Source: Blattamonas nauphoetae
Taxonomy: Eukaryota > Preaxostyla > Oxymonadida
Assembly: GCA_033064195.1 (NCBI GenBank)
Contig: JARBJD010000017.1
Span: 62,001-126,000 of the forward strand
Direction: 5' to 3'
Length of the DNA stretch: 64,000 nucleotides
Shown in pieces: positions 44,233 to 57,130 of this stretch. How positions within the stretch are numbered: the first letter of the stretch is position 1; each line of letters opens with the position of its first letter. Below the pieces are notes generated by a model. The model did no database searches and was not told the origin of the DNA. It saw nothing but the letters and a program-made list of their open reading frames with translations. Position numbers and translations under genes: made by a program.

Positions 44233-47200
44233 ATGTCGTACCGTGATCACCATGATTCAGTCCATATTCAAGCAAAGAGTCTGAACCTTTTTCTCTTCAT
44301 TCTGTTCTTTCAATTCCCTTTTTCCTTTTACTGTCGCTTTTCTCCCACATCTCTCATCCACATTTCTCCGTAGATATGATTCAAATCGGAGCTATCGAGA
44401 CAGCTCTCGATATTCTTCAGGCATCTCTTCTCAGGAAACGAGATTTTAATCGCGATTACGAAGACGCGGCCAAGCTTTTCGTCCAACTTGCCGTGAAACA
44501 GAAGAAAGATCTATCTGTCATTAAAGAAGTCCTAACCCAATACAGGTTCAATTCTCAGAATGTGGCCATTCAATCATTTGGAATTGTTCTCCAAACATTT
44601 CTGGACAGCGCTCAAGAACAAGTCAAAGCCGCAGAACAGACGAAACAGGATATTTCTGCTCCAGCTGATGATCCAAACAAAGACGCGACTACAGCCCTTC
44701 GACAAACAAGCCATGATGTTGATGTCATTGCTCCTCTTCACCAATTCCTCTTTGCATCGTACAGAATGTGCCTCGACTTGATTCGTGCCCACTTGAAGCT
44801 CGATACACTCTACGAGAGAATTGTCAAACTTGCATTTGAGTTTTGCGTCACGAACCAACGCAAAAAAGATTTCAGCTATATCTGCGACCAACTCCGAAAT
44901 CACCTCGAAAAACTTATTTCTGGTGAATCATTCACACAAGGTCGCTCTGCCATTATCTCGACCTCCGAAGGTATCCACAGACAACTCCAAATTCGATTGG
45001 ATCAGATGGACACTGCTGTGAAGTTGGGTTCGTACAAAGAAGCATTCAAGACAGTCGAGGACATCCAACGCCTCCTACAGACAAGCACTCTTCCCATCCG
45101 AGCCTCTTTCCTCCGCGTGTACTACACTAAGCTTGCTGACCTGTTTTGGATCTGCAACCATTTCTTCCTCCACTCTCAGGTTGAGTTTGAGTTGTTCCTT
45201 CTCCGCCTGATTTCCTATCAACACCGCCGCGAGGGTCAGTCCGCCAAACGAGACCAGGAAGCCATGGAAGAGATTCAGACTGCAGCAATCCTTGCACTCC
45301 TCTCCGCCCTATGCATCCCGCAAATGGAGCCAGAAAAAATGAACAACGACATCGTCCTCCGCAACCAGGCCGAACGTGATCGAATGGCAGATTTTGCAAC
45401 GACACTCGGATTTAACAAAAGAACAGACCGAAAAACATACATCGAAGAGCTTTTGGAGAAGGACATCCTCAACATCGTCCCCCAACCCATCGCCGAGCTC
45501 TTCAAAGTCGCTGAAAACGAATGCCAGCCGAAGATTCTTAGCCGCGAGAGCAAGCGCCTGTTGGAAGCAGTGAAGGAGCTGCCAATTGCAGCACCGTACT
45601 ACCAAGCCATCAAGCACGTCCTCATTGTGAAGATCGTGAAACAGTGCTCGCTTGTGTATTCATCGCTGTCACTCACCACCCTCGGCCAGCTCTGCTTCGA
45701 CCTCAGCCCAGTCACACTTCAGCTCTCGTTGTTCTCCATCTTCAAGCAGACGGGAATCACAGCTCGAATCAACCAACGAACAAACTCGATCGTGTTCCTG
45801 TCGTCACTCGAAGACACCGGCTCATTCCTCACGAGCAAGTCAAAGTCCAATCTTCTTTCCCGTTTTGCTTGCGAAGTGCATCGATCTGTCTGTGTCCTCG
45901 CGGAGACTCTGGAGCCCCACAACAAATCACGCGCAAGCAGCATCAACGAACCTCCGTCCCTCAAATGCATCCTCGAAAGTGCAATCGCTGGCTCTTCCGA
46001 CAGGATGGACACACACACAGTCCGCACGTACTTCCTAAAAGTGATGGCGGCTCTTCCACAAACCAGAAACGACATCCTGAAGCGATCGCTGATCATCGAG
46101 GAGCGGAAAGAATATAGAGAGATCCGGAACAGACAGATTTCGGAGAAAGATTTGCGGATTCGTCAGCTGGAGCACGAAGAGAAGGAGAGGGAGGAGAGAG
46201 AACGCCGCATGAAGGAGCAAAAGAAGAGAGACGACGAGGAGAAGAGATACAAAGAACAGCAGCGTCGAATTGGAATCGCCAAACAGTTCGCGTCTGTTCT
46301 CAAGGTCACCATCGACCCTGACCTCCTCGCAAAGGGCGACGCAGACTCGATTGAACAGTATGTGAAGACAAAAGAGGAGGAACTCAACCGTCTTCAGATC
46401 GGAACCACGCGCGTCGTGAAGCAGGCCATTCAGCAGCGCGACTTCTTCATCCGTGCTGCGCGGGAGAGAGAAATCCCTCTGAGACGCGAGTTCCAAAAGA
46501 AGGCAGAAGAGAAGGCGTACCAGAACTACCTCGACGTGAAGGAGGAGCGGGCTCACAAGGACCGCGAGGAGTGGGAGCGTCTGATCAAGCTGAGGGAGTC
46601 AATCCATCCGATGGAGCACGACGCCCGCATCTTTATGGAAGCTATCGATGCCAAGAGACAGAATGTCCATCGGATCCGGAATGCGTTGGCTGAGATGCTG
46701 CAGAACCAACGGCAGATGATGCGAGAAGAGGACGAACGAATGACTGCTCTCATCGAGTGGGAGATCGAAGAAGAACGGCGCGCAGAAGAAGAAGAATACA
46801 TTCGATTTGAGCGAGAGAAACAAGATCGTCTCGCAAAAGAGAAACTCGAAAGAGACCGTCTGCAGATGGAGAAAGCGAGAGCAGCATCTGCGTGGAAACA
46901 AAAGGCACAAAATCCAGAAGCAACCACAACCAAACCTGCCGTTGTCAACGATCCTTTCAAGCGTCGTGATGACGATTCGCCAGCACCTTCAAATGATTCA
47001 ACACCAGTGCCCCCCGAAGAGCAGAAACCAAGGACAACACCTGCATGGAAACAAAAGGCTCAGACTTCAGAAACAACACGCAAACCAGCCGCTGACAATG
47101 ATCCTTGGAAACGTCGCGACGATGAATCTCCGGCACCTTCAAAGGACACAACCCCAGTGCCCTCCGAAGAGCAGAAACCAAGAGCAACACCTGCATGGAA

Positions 47201-47798
47201 ACAGAAAGCACAAAATACAGAAACAACCACACGCAAGCCAGCCGCTGACAATGATCCTTGGAAACGCCGCGACGATGAATCGCCAGTACCTTCAAATGAT
47301 TCAACACCAGTACCCTCTGACGAACAGAAACCAAGAGCAACACCTGCATGGAAACAGAAAGCACAAAATACCGAACCAACACGCAAACCAGCAGCTGACA
47401 ACGATCCTTGGAAACGCCGCGACGATGAATCGCCAGTACCTTCAAATGATTCAACACCAGTACCCTCTGACGAACAGAAACCAAGAGCAACACCTGCATG
47501 GAAACAGAAGGCTCAGAATTCTGAAGCAACCGCACGCAAACCAGCAGCTGACAATGATCCCTGGAAACGCCGTGGTGACGATTCACCAGCACCTTCGAAA
47601 AGTCCAACACAGACCACAGCGGAAAAGCCAAAAGCGGGCTCATGGAAGGACAAGCTTCAGAAAACCGTGGAACAACCGTCTGAAACGAGGGACAAAGGGG
47701 ACGAAGGCTGGGAAACAACAACAAAGAAGAAATCCAGAAGAAAGGCAGATGAAGAAGACGATGGCTGGTCGTCTGTTCCATCAAAATCGAGACAATGA
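44233..47798 (+). CDS. EIF3A: Translation initiation factor eIF3 subunit a
   Basis: Exon 1 (44233-44278, MSYRDHHDSVHIQAK) splices across a 95-nt intron to a single long exon ending in TGA. The N-terminal ~480 residues match the eIF3a TPR-like and PCI region (AIETALDILQASLLRKRDFN, the start of the ~500-residue solenoid, to SLTTLGQLCFDLSPVTLQL). A long charged helix follows (about residues 560-880, EERERRMKEQKKRDDEEKRY). The C-terminus holds five ~50-residue tandem repeats built on NDPWKRRDDESPAPS and TPAWKQKAQ. eIF3a is the scaffold of eIF3 on the 40S subunit. The repeats resemble in position, but not sequence, the decapeptide repeats of animal eIF3a. Confidence 0.92.
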
Positions 47799-47993
47799 TC
47801 ATCTCAGTCAAGAACGAAACAAAGCTTTTTCACCAATTTCGGAAGTGAAATTGTCGTTGGAGAGATTCGGACTCTCAATGTTTTCGAATAAACAACGAGA
47901 TTTTAAGAAATAATCCAGAGCGAAGTTAGTTTTGGAATAGACAATTCGATCCAATCCACTTCTTTCTATTCTTGTCGAGAAAGAATTCAATTC

Positions 47994-48792
47994 ATGTTAT
48001 ATTCATTCATTGTTTTTGGCATATTGTGTGAAACAACACCTGATAAGACAATTACAGATAAAGTTTATATTGATGTTGAGATTGGCGGAGCACATTCAGG
48101 TTTGATTCTGTTTTGACTGTTTTCAACGCTTAAACGATCGATCTTCCATGATCTCTCTTTTCTGTGATAAAAACATTGACTTTATATTCTTTTCTCACCG
48201 TGGATTTGTCCATCCGTCTCATAGGTCGAATCATCATTGGTCTCTTCGGAAACACCGTCCCAAAAACAGTCAAGAACTTTATTGGCCTCGCCACACATAA
48301 ACACGGTTACGGTTATAAGGGATCGATTTTCCACAGATGTATCAAAGGCTTTATGATTCAGGGAGGCGATTTTGAGAACGGCGACGGAACTGGAGGAGTG
48401 AGTATTTACGGACGTCGTTTCCCCGACGAAAGCTTTGCAATCAAGCATTTTGGACCAGGAACAGTCTCAATGGCCAATTCAGGTCTGCCCATCCACGTTT
48501 TCTCGATTCTTCTCTCCAGGGAATGATAGCAACGGATCTCAAGTTTGAAAGGAGCTTTTTTTTCATTCCTTCTAGTTTTTTATTTGCACAGGTAAAACAC
48601 CATGGCTTGATGGAAAGCATGTGGTCTGTTCTTCTTTACTTGAAACTTTTCTTTGTCTCACAGGTTTTTGGAAAAGTTTTGAAGGGAATGGACATAGTTG
48701 GCAGAATTGAAAGGCTTCCTACAGAAGATGACAAACCTGTTATGACAGTCAAAATTGTTGATTGTGGAATTGAGACTGACCGAGAGTTGTGA
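47994..48792 (+). CDS. Cyclophilin-type peptidyl-prolyl isomerase, ER/secretory
   Basis: The N-terminus [16 protein letters not shown] looks like a short signal peptide. Exon 1 ends at VEIGGAHS; the next exon begins [20 protein letters not shown]. The active-site region is visible: [20 protein letters not shown] (Arg, Phe, Met, Gln), then [11 protein letters not shown]. After a further intron-bearing stretch comes [20 protein letters not shown] and the stop TGA. The layout is like cyclophilin B. The segment around 48525-48660 is ambiguous in splicing (a HHGLMESMW reading versus the family's [10 protein letters not shown], which appears when spliced near 48600). It catalyses proline isomerisation in secretory protein folding. 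Confidence 0.88.
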
Positions 48793-48933
48793 TCGTGTTT
48801 TTCCCATTTTCCTCTCTTCACAAGATAATTTCAAATAACCTTTTGTTATTCGTTCAAAATTTGTGGTAAATTCTTGCCATGAAAATCGATGAAGAAAGAG
48901 ACGAGATCGATCGACCCGTTATAATTTGCCAAG

Positions 48934-50112
48934 ATGAGTTCAAGAAATCAATCTCAGTCTTTCGGTATTCTTTTCCAAACTCAATTCATAAATAATCCAT
49001 TTAGGTCTTGATGCCCAGAATAAGAGGATCATGGAGTCCAAGTACGATACAGCTCTTGAGGCAGAGGTTATTGCTTGGATAACCCAGAAAACTGGGATCA
49101 GTGTCTCTAATTTCATCACAGACCTGAAAGATGGAGTCACACTTTGCAAGTCTGATCAATTATTTCATGTATTTCCTCTCAGACTCATGAATATTATCAA
49201 CCCTGGCTCCATCAAAACCATAAACCAGACAAAAATGCCCTTCAAACAAATGGTTATCATTCCCATCATTCTTCTATTTTCATTTCTCAGGAAAACTTGA
49301 ATTGGTTTTTGGAAGCTTGCCGCAGCTATGGTCTGAAAGAGTACGACCTCTTCAGAACCGTTGATGTCTATGAGAATGAGCTTCCTATGCCCCTCCTCAA
49401 CACACTTGTTGCGCTCAAGCGTAATGCAGAAGGCGGAGGAAAAGCAACTCCATCGCCTGCTCAACGTTCGGTTGGATCTGGAGTTGGGTCGTCAAAATCA
49501 CCTGCCGTTTCTCCAGCGGGAAAATCAATCGGCGCCACACCTTCCCCTTCGAGTAAGTCAGCTGGAGTCACACCATCACCAAAGACCTCTCCTCAAACAC
49601 CCTCGGCTGGCCCATCTCCATCTCAAGCTTCGTATTCGGCTCCAAGTGCTCAATCGAAACCATCTCCCTCTGCAGCATCACAGGGAAGCACAACATCATC
49701 ACAAAAGTATGGTCTTGACAAGGAAGCCGCTCAGAAAACCATTTCGAAGCTCTCGAATGAAGATATCCAAAAAGTTACCAAATGGATAGAGGGTGTGATC
49801 AAACGCCCTGGAGACTGTGGATCACAGACTCTGGGACAATGGTTGCATTCGGGTATTGTGTTATGTGAGGTGATCAATGCTATCAAGCCAGGGATGATCA
49901 AAATCCACACGAAGAGCATGCCATTCATGCAAATGGAAAATATCACCCACTACTGTGACGCCTGTCGTACTCTCGGAGTTGGTGACTACAACAACTTTCG
50001 TACCGACGATCTGTATGAGGAGCACAACATGCAACAAGTTGTCCAAAATATCATGGGTCTTGCACGGGCAGCGAAGAGTGTTCCGGGCTTTTCGGGTCCA
50101 TTTCTAGAATAA
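48934..50112 (+). CDS. Calponin-homology protein with two CH domains
   Basis: Exons begin at 48934 (MSSRNQSQSF) and continue at GLDAQNKRIMESKYD. The first CH domain runs through LEAEVIAWITQKTGISVSNF, INPGSIKTINQTKMPFKQM and ENLNWFLEACRSYGLKEYDL. A 100-residue Ser/Pro/Ala-rich linker follows. The second CH domain has KVTKWIEGVIKRPG, LWLHSGIVLCEVINAIKPG-like core and DLYEEHNMQQVVQNIMGLAR. Each CH domain resembles the transgelin/SM22 type. The product probably binds or bundles actin filaments. Two single CH domains joined by a long linker is an unusual arrangement for this family. The stop is TAA. Confidence 0.88.
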
Positions 50113-50237
50113 TGTCAACAATCTTTTTTTATACCTCCATCTCTCTCCACATCTAACAATATTTCTTTCACCTTTTGAAAAAATGAACTGAGATTCACAA
50201 ATGTCTCGAATGGTTCGAATGAAATATGAGTTCTTCT

Positions 50238-52391
50238 TTAATCAACTTCTTCCATTTCACCCGATGCCTCTGCAGATGTATCGGCGTTTTCGAGTGGAGG
50301 AAGGTCCGTGCTTGTTTCATCGTCGTCGAGAGACAAGCCGAGCTTAATCATACGATGGATGCGAGATGCAAATGAGGATGTGTCTTCCAGAGAGAAGCCT
50401 GAGGTGAGGAGGGAGGTTTCGTAAAGCATGTAAACAAGATCCTTGAGGGTGGGGTCTGTTGGGTTTTCGCACTTTTTGCGGAGTTCTGAGATGATGGGAT
50501 GTTCTGGGTTGATTTCCATAGTCTTCTTGGAGGCCATGTATGAGAATGAAGAAGCATCACGGAGAGCCTGAGCCTTCATGATTCTTTCCATGTTGGCAGA
50601 CCATCCGTATTCGTTAGTGACGAGAACGCATGGGGAGTCAACAACACGGTTGGAAACAACAACTTTCTCCACCTTCTCACCAAGGATTTCCTTCATGACC
50701 TTGCACAAGTTCTCGTTAGCAGCCTTGAGCTCCTCTCGGCGTTTCTTCTCTTCTTCGGTTTCCTCGAGCTCCAATCCCTCCTTTGTGACACAGACCAACT
50801 TCTTTCCATCGTATTCCTTAAGTTGTTGGACTGCGTATTCATCGATTGGGTCGGTCATGAACAAAACTTCGAGGTCCTTTCGGCGAAGTCTTTCAAGGAA
50901 GGGTGATTGCTCAACGGCTTCCTTCGATTCTCCGGTGATGTAGTAGATGACCTTCTGGTTCTCTTTCATGCGAGAGACATACTCCTTGAGTGAGACATAC
51001 TCATTGCTGGACTTTGTGGAGTAGTAACGGAGAAGTTCGGACAACTTGGCGCGATTGTCTGAGTCTTCGTGGATTCCGAGCTTGAGGTTCTTGGCAAATG
51101 CATCATAGAATGTTTTGTAATCCTCCTTGTTGTCTGCAATGTTTGTGAACATCTCAATGCATTTCTTGACAATGTTCTTCTTGATGACCTTCATGATCCT
51201 GTTCTGTTGGAGGGTTTCACGAGAGATGTTCAGAGGAAGATCTTCAGAGTCAACAACACCACGAACGAAGCCGAGATATTCAGGGATGATATCATCGCAC
51301 TCCTCCATGATCAACACACGGCGGACATAGAGCTTGACGTTGGTGTTCTTCTTGCGGGTTTCGAACATGTCAAATGGAGCACGACGTGGTGTGAAGAGGA
51401 TAGCACGGAATTCGAGTGAACCTTCAAAGTTGAAGTGATTGACAGCGAGGTGTTCTTCCCAATCGTTGCTGATCTGTTTGTAAAAGGCAGCATATTCCTC
51501 CTTGGTAACTTCTTCTGGTTTGCGCATCCAGATGGCTTGGGTCTTGTTCACTTGCTCGAATTCTTGGGTCACTTCCTTGATGGTCCTCTTCTTCTTGGGC
51601 TTGTCCTTCTCAGCATCTTCAACCTTTGGTTCGTCATCCTCTTTCTTTTCCTCATCTCCTTCTTTCTTTTCCTCATCTTCTTTCTTTTCTTCATCCTCTT
51701 TCTTCTCTTCCTCCTCCTCTTCTTCATCTTCAATTTCCTTCTCGACTGTCTTCTCAATCTGAAGCTTGATGGGATAAGCAATGAACTCAGAGTGCTTCTT
51801 GATCAATTCCTTGAGTTTGTGCTCTTCGAGGTATTCGAGTTGATCCTCTTTGAGGTACAACGAAATCTTGGTTCCACGGCCCAGTCTCTCTCCTTCAGTA
51901 TCCTCACGAATGCTGAAAGAATCTCCGGCGGCACTCTCCCAAATGTATTGTTCATCATCGTTATGTTTTGAAGTCACGACAACGTTTTGGGCAACGAGGT
52001 AGGCAGAGTAGAAACCGACACCAAACTGTCCAATCATGGAAATATCAGCTCCAGCTTGGATGGCTTCCATGAAAGCTTTGGTGCCTGAGTTGGCAATGGT
52101 ACCGAGGTTGTTGATAAGGCCGGCCTTTGTCATTCCAATTCCAGAATCGATGATGTGCAGGATCTTGTTAGCCTTATCAGGAACAATGCGGATTTCGAGG
52201 TCAGGGTTAGCGCTGAGGGCTTCCTTGTTGGTGAGGGATTCATAGCGGATTTTATCGCATGCATCAGAAGCATTTGAGATCAACTCTCGGAGGAACACAT
52301 CCTTGTTACTGTAGAATGTATTGATAATAAGCGAGAGAAGCTGGTTGATTTCAGCACGGAACTTGAATGTTTCTTGTGGTTGGTCGGACAT
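50238..52391 (-). CDS. HSP90: HSP90, cytosolic
   Basis: An intronless 717-residue frame. The N-terminal ATPase carries [60 protein letters not shown] and [17 protein letters not shown]. The charged linker is Glu/Lys-rich (about residues 210-265). The middle domain has [20 protein letters not shown] and [19 protein letters not shown]. The C-terminus ends MEEVD, the TPR-cochaperone motif of cytosolic HSP90. High GC at the third codon position fits strong expression. The stop is TAA. It is convergent with the CH-domain gene, 125 bp apart. Confidence 0.98.
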   Translation of the reverse strand: MSDQPQETFKFRAEINQLLSLIINTFYSNKDVFLRELISNASDACDKIRYESLTNKEALSANPDLEIRIVPDKANKILHIIDSGIGMTKAGLINNLGTIANSGTKAFMEAIQAGADISMIGQFGVGFYSAYLVAQNVVVTSKHNDDEQYIWESAAGDSFSIREDTEGERLGRGTKISLYLKEDQLEYLEEHKLKELIKKHSEFIAYPIKLQIEKTVEKEIEDEEEEEEEKKEDEEKKEDEEKKEGDEEKKEDDEPKVEDAEKDKPKKKRTIKEVTQEFEQVNKTQAIWMRKPEEVTKEEYAAFYKQISNDWEEHLAVNHFNFEGSLEFRAILFTPRRAPFDMFETRKKNTNVKLYVRRVLIMEECDDIIPEYLGFVRGVVDSEDLPLNISRETLQQNRIMKVIKKNIVKKCIEMFTNIADNKEDYKTFYDAFAKNLKLGIHEDSDNRAKLSELLRYYSTKSSNEYVSLKEYVSRMKENQKVIYYITGESKEAVEQSPFLERLRRKDLEVLFMTDPIDEYAVQQLKEYDGKKLVCVTKEGLELEETEEEKKRREELKAANENLCKVMKEILGEKVEKVVVSNRVVDSPCVLVTNEYGWSANMERIMKAQALRDASSFSYMASKKTMEINPEHPIISELRKKCENPTDPTLKDLVYMLYETSLLTSGFSLEDTSSFASRIHRMIKLGLSLDDDETSTDLPPLENADTSAEASGEMEEVD

Positions 52392-52622
52392 AGCCTCTTA
52401 AATCGTTCTGGGAAGGTCGATTATTGCTAGGTGAGACAGGATTCGAACTCCTAAATAGGAACCTGTCCATTGTTATGGGAATGACTCTGTGATCAAGCTT
52501 TAGATGATGAAATCTAAGAGAAATGATGCAAGAAAGGCCAATGAAATGATGATATATAACAAGAGTAGGACTAAACAGGAAATGCAAATGCCGTTGAGAG
52601 GAGATGAGAGTTTTTGGAGATT

Positions 52623-55600
52623 CTACCGCTCAAACGCAGCAAATTCAATCACAATAAACTCCCCATTCATCTTTCGATTGCTGAGCATGCCGATAATGCG
52701 CCAGATATCATCCAAACTCTCGACTCCCACAAGAACAGCATTTCTGTTCTCAGCAACAGCCCAGAATTGGGTGTGGACGACCCTTTCCACCACGTGCTTG
52801 ACCAGACACAGAAACAAGAAGCATTCGATGTGCACGGCAGACACAATGCCAAACTGGATCGAGTCGCTGGGAGAGCCGAAGTTGGTTGAGCGGAGGAGGA
52901 CGCCGTTGGGGTTGGCCACCTCGTCGTTCATCTCCTTCAGCCGGAAGATCTCCTGCCGCTGCTTCACTCCGAACGAGCTGAGGCCCTTCTGGTAGTTCCT
53001 CTGAGACGCCATGAAGAGCGACCCGCACGGCAGGCAGCGATGCGACAGGCACAGCATCGTCTGCTTGGCTCCCTTCACGCGGCGGATGAGGCGGAGGTTG
53101 CTGTCGAACAGGCAGACCACTTCGGAGAGGTCCTCCTCGGCAGACACCCCCGCGCGAGCCATCCTGCCCTTGATCGAGTTCAGAGAGAGCGGCTCGCGGT
53201 TGAGGTTGTCGGAGGCGGCGAACGAAGTGGAGAAGGAGTGGCTGAGTGAGAAGGACGACAGCGACGACTCTCCCGGGGTGACGAAGCGAGGGTTGGAGTT
53301 GGGGATGGTGGAGTAAGTGTAGAACGCCGACGAGCGGGACTGGTTGAACGAGTTCGCTCCACTGTTCGAGTCGGGGACGGTGAAGATGGTGGAGAAGTCT
53401 GAGGTGAACGAGGAGAAGTTGGAGGACGACGAGGCAGACGGAAGAGTGAGCACGTACGGCGAGGTGGGGTGCAGCTGGATGGATTGGGCTTGCCCACTGG
53501 CCGGCGTTGGGAGAGGATTGATGACGACGCTGTTCTGCCCCTCGCGAGGAGGATCAGTCGTCGAAGCGGAGGACACGGTTGGAGGAAGAGAGGATGCCAG
53601 ACCGGACTGGATCGTTGATGCTGTTTTGCTGAAGCTGGAAAGGAAGCTGTTGCTGGACTCGTTCGTCGATGGCTGAGACGAGGAGAGGGGCATCGAGAGA
53701 GTGGTTGGTGGCGGTGACGCAGTGGTTGTCGTGAAGCTCGTGGACTGTGTTCCGGAGTCGGAGGAGGGGAGCGATGTCGTTGGGTGTGTCATCGTACTGG
53801 AAGTGGTGTCCATCCGAAACGACGAGGGTGTTTGTGAGAGACTGCTTGTGAGGGAAGACAGAGAGGTGAGCGGAGTGGAGCCAGTCGAACTGAGGGGGCT
53901 TCCCTGAACAGACGTTGTGTTTGTGATGGAGTGCTCAGGCATTGTGCTGGAAGTGAAGGAGGAGGGCATTGATGTGTGTGACGTGCGTGTTGTGTGTGAC
54001 GTGGGGAGAGAGGTGCTGGGGAGATATCGCGATGAAGTAGAGGACGTCATGCTGGAGCTGGTGAGGCTTTGTTTGAGCGAGGACCCGCTGCTTGTTGATG
54101 ACAAGTGGAACTGAGTCGTGCTCGGCTGGGTGCTTGAGACCAGCGACGACGATGTGGGGTTCAGCGATGATCCGGACAGCTCGTGGGAGGGTGTAGTGGA
54201 CGAGAGGGGAGTGTTTTGTGATGTGAAGTATGACGAGCCGAGGCTGGTCGTCTGAGTGAATGAGGACGAGTCGCCAGTGTTCTGGAAGGACGGCGAGTGT
54301 GTCTGAGTTGAGAAGGAGGTGCGAGAGGAGTCGCCAGTCTGCATGGTGAGGCGAGTCGAAGAGAGCGACGAGAACGTGTCGGAGAACACAAACGAGGACT
54401 GGGTCTGCGAGAGAAGCTCCGACGAGTGGAGTGAGCTCTCGCTTTCCAACGTGCTGCGGTCGGTGGAGTGTGTGAGGAGAGGCAGCGACAGACTCACTGT
54501 GGACGAGGACGATTCGTTCTTCCCTTTTCCTTTCCGTCGGTGGTATTTGTGAGACGAGTCGTGGCTCCGCCTCTTCTTGTCCTTCGAGTGCCCTGACCGA
54601 CTCCCCCGACTGGACTTGCGAGAGGGCGTGTGGGTGGATGGGTCCGACTCCTCATCACCAACCGAGTCAAACGAGAGCGAGAAAGAGAACGACTTCGAGT
54701 GGTCGCGGGAGGAGTCGGACGGGTTGCGAGAGGTCTTGGAAAAGCTTGTGGATTGTGTGTAGCTGGCACGCGACGTGATTGAGCGATGCGACGGGCGGTT
54801 CATGATGAACGAGGCTGGGATGGTTGAAGTGTGGCGAGCGGCAGTGTGGTCAGCGGGGCATTCAAGCAGAGTTGTGCGTTGTCGAATGGCGTTTCCCTTC
54901 ATAATGAACTTCCCCAGGTTTCCAGATGCCGGGAGAGTGTCATCGCAGACGAGAGTGATGGTGCATTCCACGCCGCCAGACGACGGGATGATGCCTGATG
55001 TGGGGGTGACTGTGACGTGGCTATCGAGATCCTTCGTGTCAATCACAAATGGATATTCGATGGAATGCGCTGATTCAAATCGGTACAATCGTGTGAGCCT
55101 TGAAAAAGTTGAGAAAAGAGGAGAACGCACGTTTCACCTGGCTTTCGATCAGAGAAGGAAATTACTGGTGGAAACAGCGTATTCGTGTACACAGGGAAAC
55201 AATGCATTGGAATTCGATAAGACTATAATCCAGTGATGAAGAATAGAGATCATACGAATGTTTCACACTGAATCTCAAGAAGATCATCCTCTATCTGCAT
55301 ACCATGTGCAGCATATGTGAGTTTGAATTCCCTTGAATCACCACTTTGAAGACCTACCTACAAACGAGAGTATTTCCAGCAATAAACAGATGGAAAGTGT
55401 GTTTGGACAAACCCTGGGAGGAAGATCAAGTTTAAAACACCCAGATCTCGGGAGGATAAAATCAAAGGGATGGTGAGAATCTGAGATGTTATGCACAGTC
55501 ACCGTCGTTGATGAATGAGAATTTGGCGAGTCGAAGAAAAAAACCAGTTGAACAGGCTCAATTTTTAGTGGTTGAGAACGAAACGTCGGGTTAAGTTGCC

Positions 55601-55634
55601 CACTCTCTTGGTTGTGAAGTAAAACAACTGCCAT
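52623..55634 (-). CDS. MSP-domain protein with long Ser/Thr-rich region
   Basis: The N-terminus (from MAVVLLHNQESGQL) carries two beta-rich blocks of major sperm protein/Ig-like type (LKIEPVQLVFFFDSPNSHSS, TVTVHNISDSHHPFDFILPR, and later TPTSGIIPSSGGVECTITLV with GNLGKFIMKGNAIRQR). Exons in the 5' third are separated by short introns. The middle ~450 residues are extremely Ser/Thr/Pro-rich and probably disordered. The C-terminal ~180 residues are mixed and include a Cys-rich patch (LCLSHRCLPCGSLF). MSP domains often bind FFAT motifs or act in ciliary ASPM/Hydin-type scaffolds; I cannot choose. The 5' end is 66 bp from the divergent pseudokinase gene. The stop is TAG. Confidence 0.7.
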
Positions 55635-55700
55635 CTCCGGAACAGTGTTCTGAGTGTGCTAACAAAGAAATTAAGGTTTCAGAATCGAACACTCTCGAAA

Positions 55701-56791
55701 ATGGACAGTGAACCACAGTGTTTGCCGCCCTCCTTCCCTAACTTATCTTATTTTGAATGTTTTTTGGATTAGATGACCCTCCAATGTCCGAATGGACTGA
55801 AAACGACTTCGATGCAATTCAAGTCGAATCAGGTCTTCCAGTGCACATAACCATGCTTGGACCACTTTCAGAAGACACAATTGATTTTTATAACGACCAA
55901 ATTAGCTTATTAGATGATTTTGATTTCGAACACCAGATTCAACTTTTCGAAGTTGTCGAACATGAAGGAATGGCGTACCTCATCACAGAAAGGCATAGTT
56001 ATACCAATCTCTCGCAACGATTAACTGAAATGTCAGAAAACAACACAAATACAGATGTCAATGTGTTCACACATTCATTCTTCATGGATCCATTTTTCTT
56101 AGGAATTGTGGAAGTTAATCGCAAATATTGGCGTGGCAGTGGAGGAACTTCACCGTGTAAATCTTATTCATGGGAATTTATCACCTGATAATATCTTTTT
56201 TGATGAGAACGGAACGGTCTTCCTCTGTCTGTACCATTTTTCTTCATCTGAAGATATATCTCAGGGAAATCTGGTCTCTATCCCATGCCAGAAGATGAGA
56301 CACTGAGTGACACTCAAATTATTCCATATTGGCCGGAAGAAGTCCTCAATGCTCACAAGTTTGAATCACAACCTGTCACCTCTTCCAGATTTTCCCCAAA
56401 GACAGATATCTATTCCCTTGGAATGGTACTCAATGCTGTCATCAACCATCCAGTGATCTTCTCGTCTTCAGAGCCAGACGACCTCATTCCCGAAGTCCTG
56501 TCGTATACTCCGTCCTTCGACAGCGCTGGAATCGACTTCCTCAGCCAATGCTGTTCGTCAAATGCCGACGATAGACCAACTCTCAGTTTTATTCTGAGTC
56601 AACGTGAATGTGTTGTTTATGTGCAGAAAATGATGAAGGACAAGATCGATAAAGAAAAAGAAGCTCAGATCGCAATCCGAATTAAACAACATGAGTTAGC
56701 AGATCAACTCGCTCAGAAACAGTTGGTACGTAGACAACTTGTTGCTGATCTTAAGGAAGCAGCCAAAATTCTTGACAATCCCGATTCATGA
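55701..56791 (+). CDS. Pseudokinase-like protein
   Basis: Exons: MDSEPQ-YDPPMSEWTENDF from 55701, then a kinase-like N-lobe (FEVVEHEGMAYLITERHS), then ELWKLIANIGVAVEELHRVN and LIHGNLSPDNIFFDENGTVF, then WKSGLYPMPEDETLSDTQII, PKTDIYSLGMVLNAVINH and CCSSNADDRPTLSFIL. The fold is a protein kinase, but the HRD catalytic motif reads HGN and no DFG is present in my splice model (a 38-nt intron lies at that point), so it should be catalytically dead. A C-terminal coiled helix follows. The role is likely as a scaffold or regulator. The stop is TGA. Confidence 0.75.
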
Positions 56792-56904
56792 TTCAATTCC
56801 GTTGATAAAGTCGTGTTTGAAGTGGGGTTACATGACTGTGCACACCCAAAAAAAATTCTTGAAGATTAATGAGATTCGATGAAAAAATCCACCCATTTTC
56901 ACAA

Positions 56905-56975
56905 GCATTGTTGGTTTAGTGGTAGAATTTAACGTTGCCATCGTTGAGACCCGGGTTCAATTCCCGGACAATGCA
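56905..56975 (+). tRNA. tRNA-Gly (GCC)
   Basis: Acceptor GCATTGT pairs with ACAATGC; D arm GGTTTAGTGGTAGA; anticodon stem AACG/CGTT around loop TTGCCAT with anticodon GCC; T arm CCGGG-TTCAATT-CCCGG. Discriminator A. It closely resembles human tRNA-Gly-GCC. No intron and no encoded CCA; a short T tract follows. Confidence 0.95.
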
Positions 56976-57130
56976 ATCTTTTGCTTTTTTTTGAACGTCT
57001 GATATCTCTAAACATCGAGGCGTTTTTTTTGGCAGTGCCGCCCCTGCTTGTAAAGAATCTCGTTAGTTCGAATCTTTGGAAAATACGCCTCCATCGATGA
57101 AAATTGTCTCGCAGAATGGGCTAGATCAAA

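Noticed and set aside
52427-52500. tRNA-like sequence upstream of HSP90 (GGATTCGAAC box, CCCATAAC loop-like motif)
   Set aside because: A T-loop box and a CAT-like loop can be seen on the minus strand, but there is no matching acceptor stem or proper D arm, and the T stem does not pair in standard form. At best a tRNA relic.
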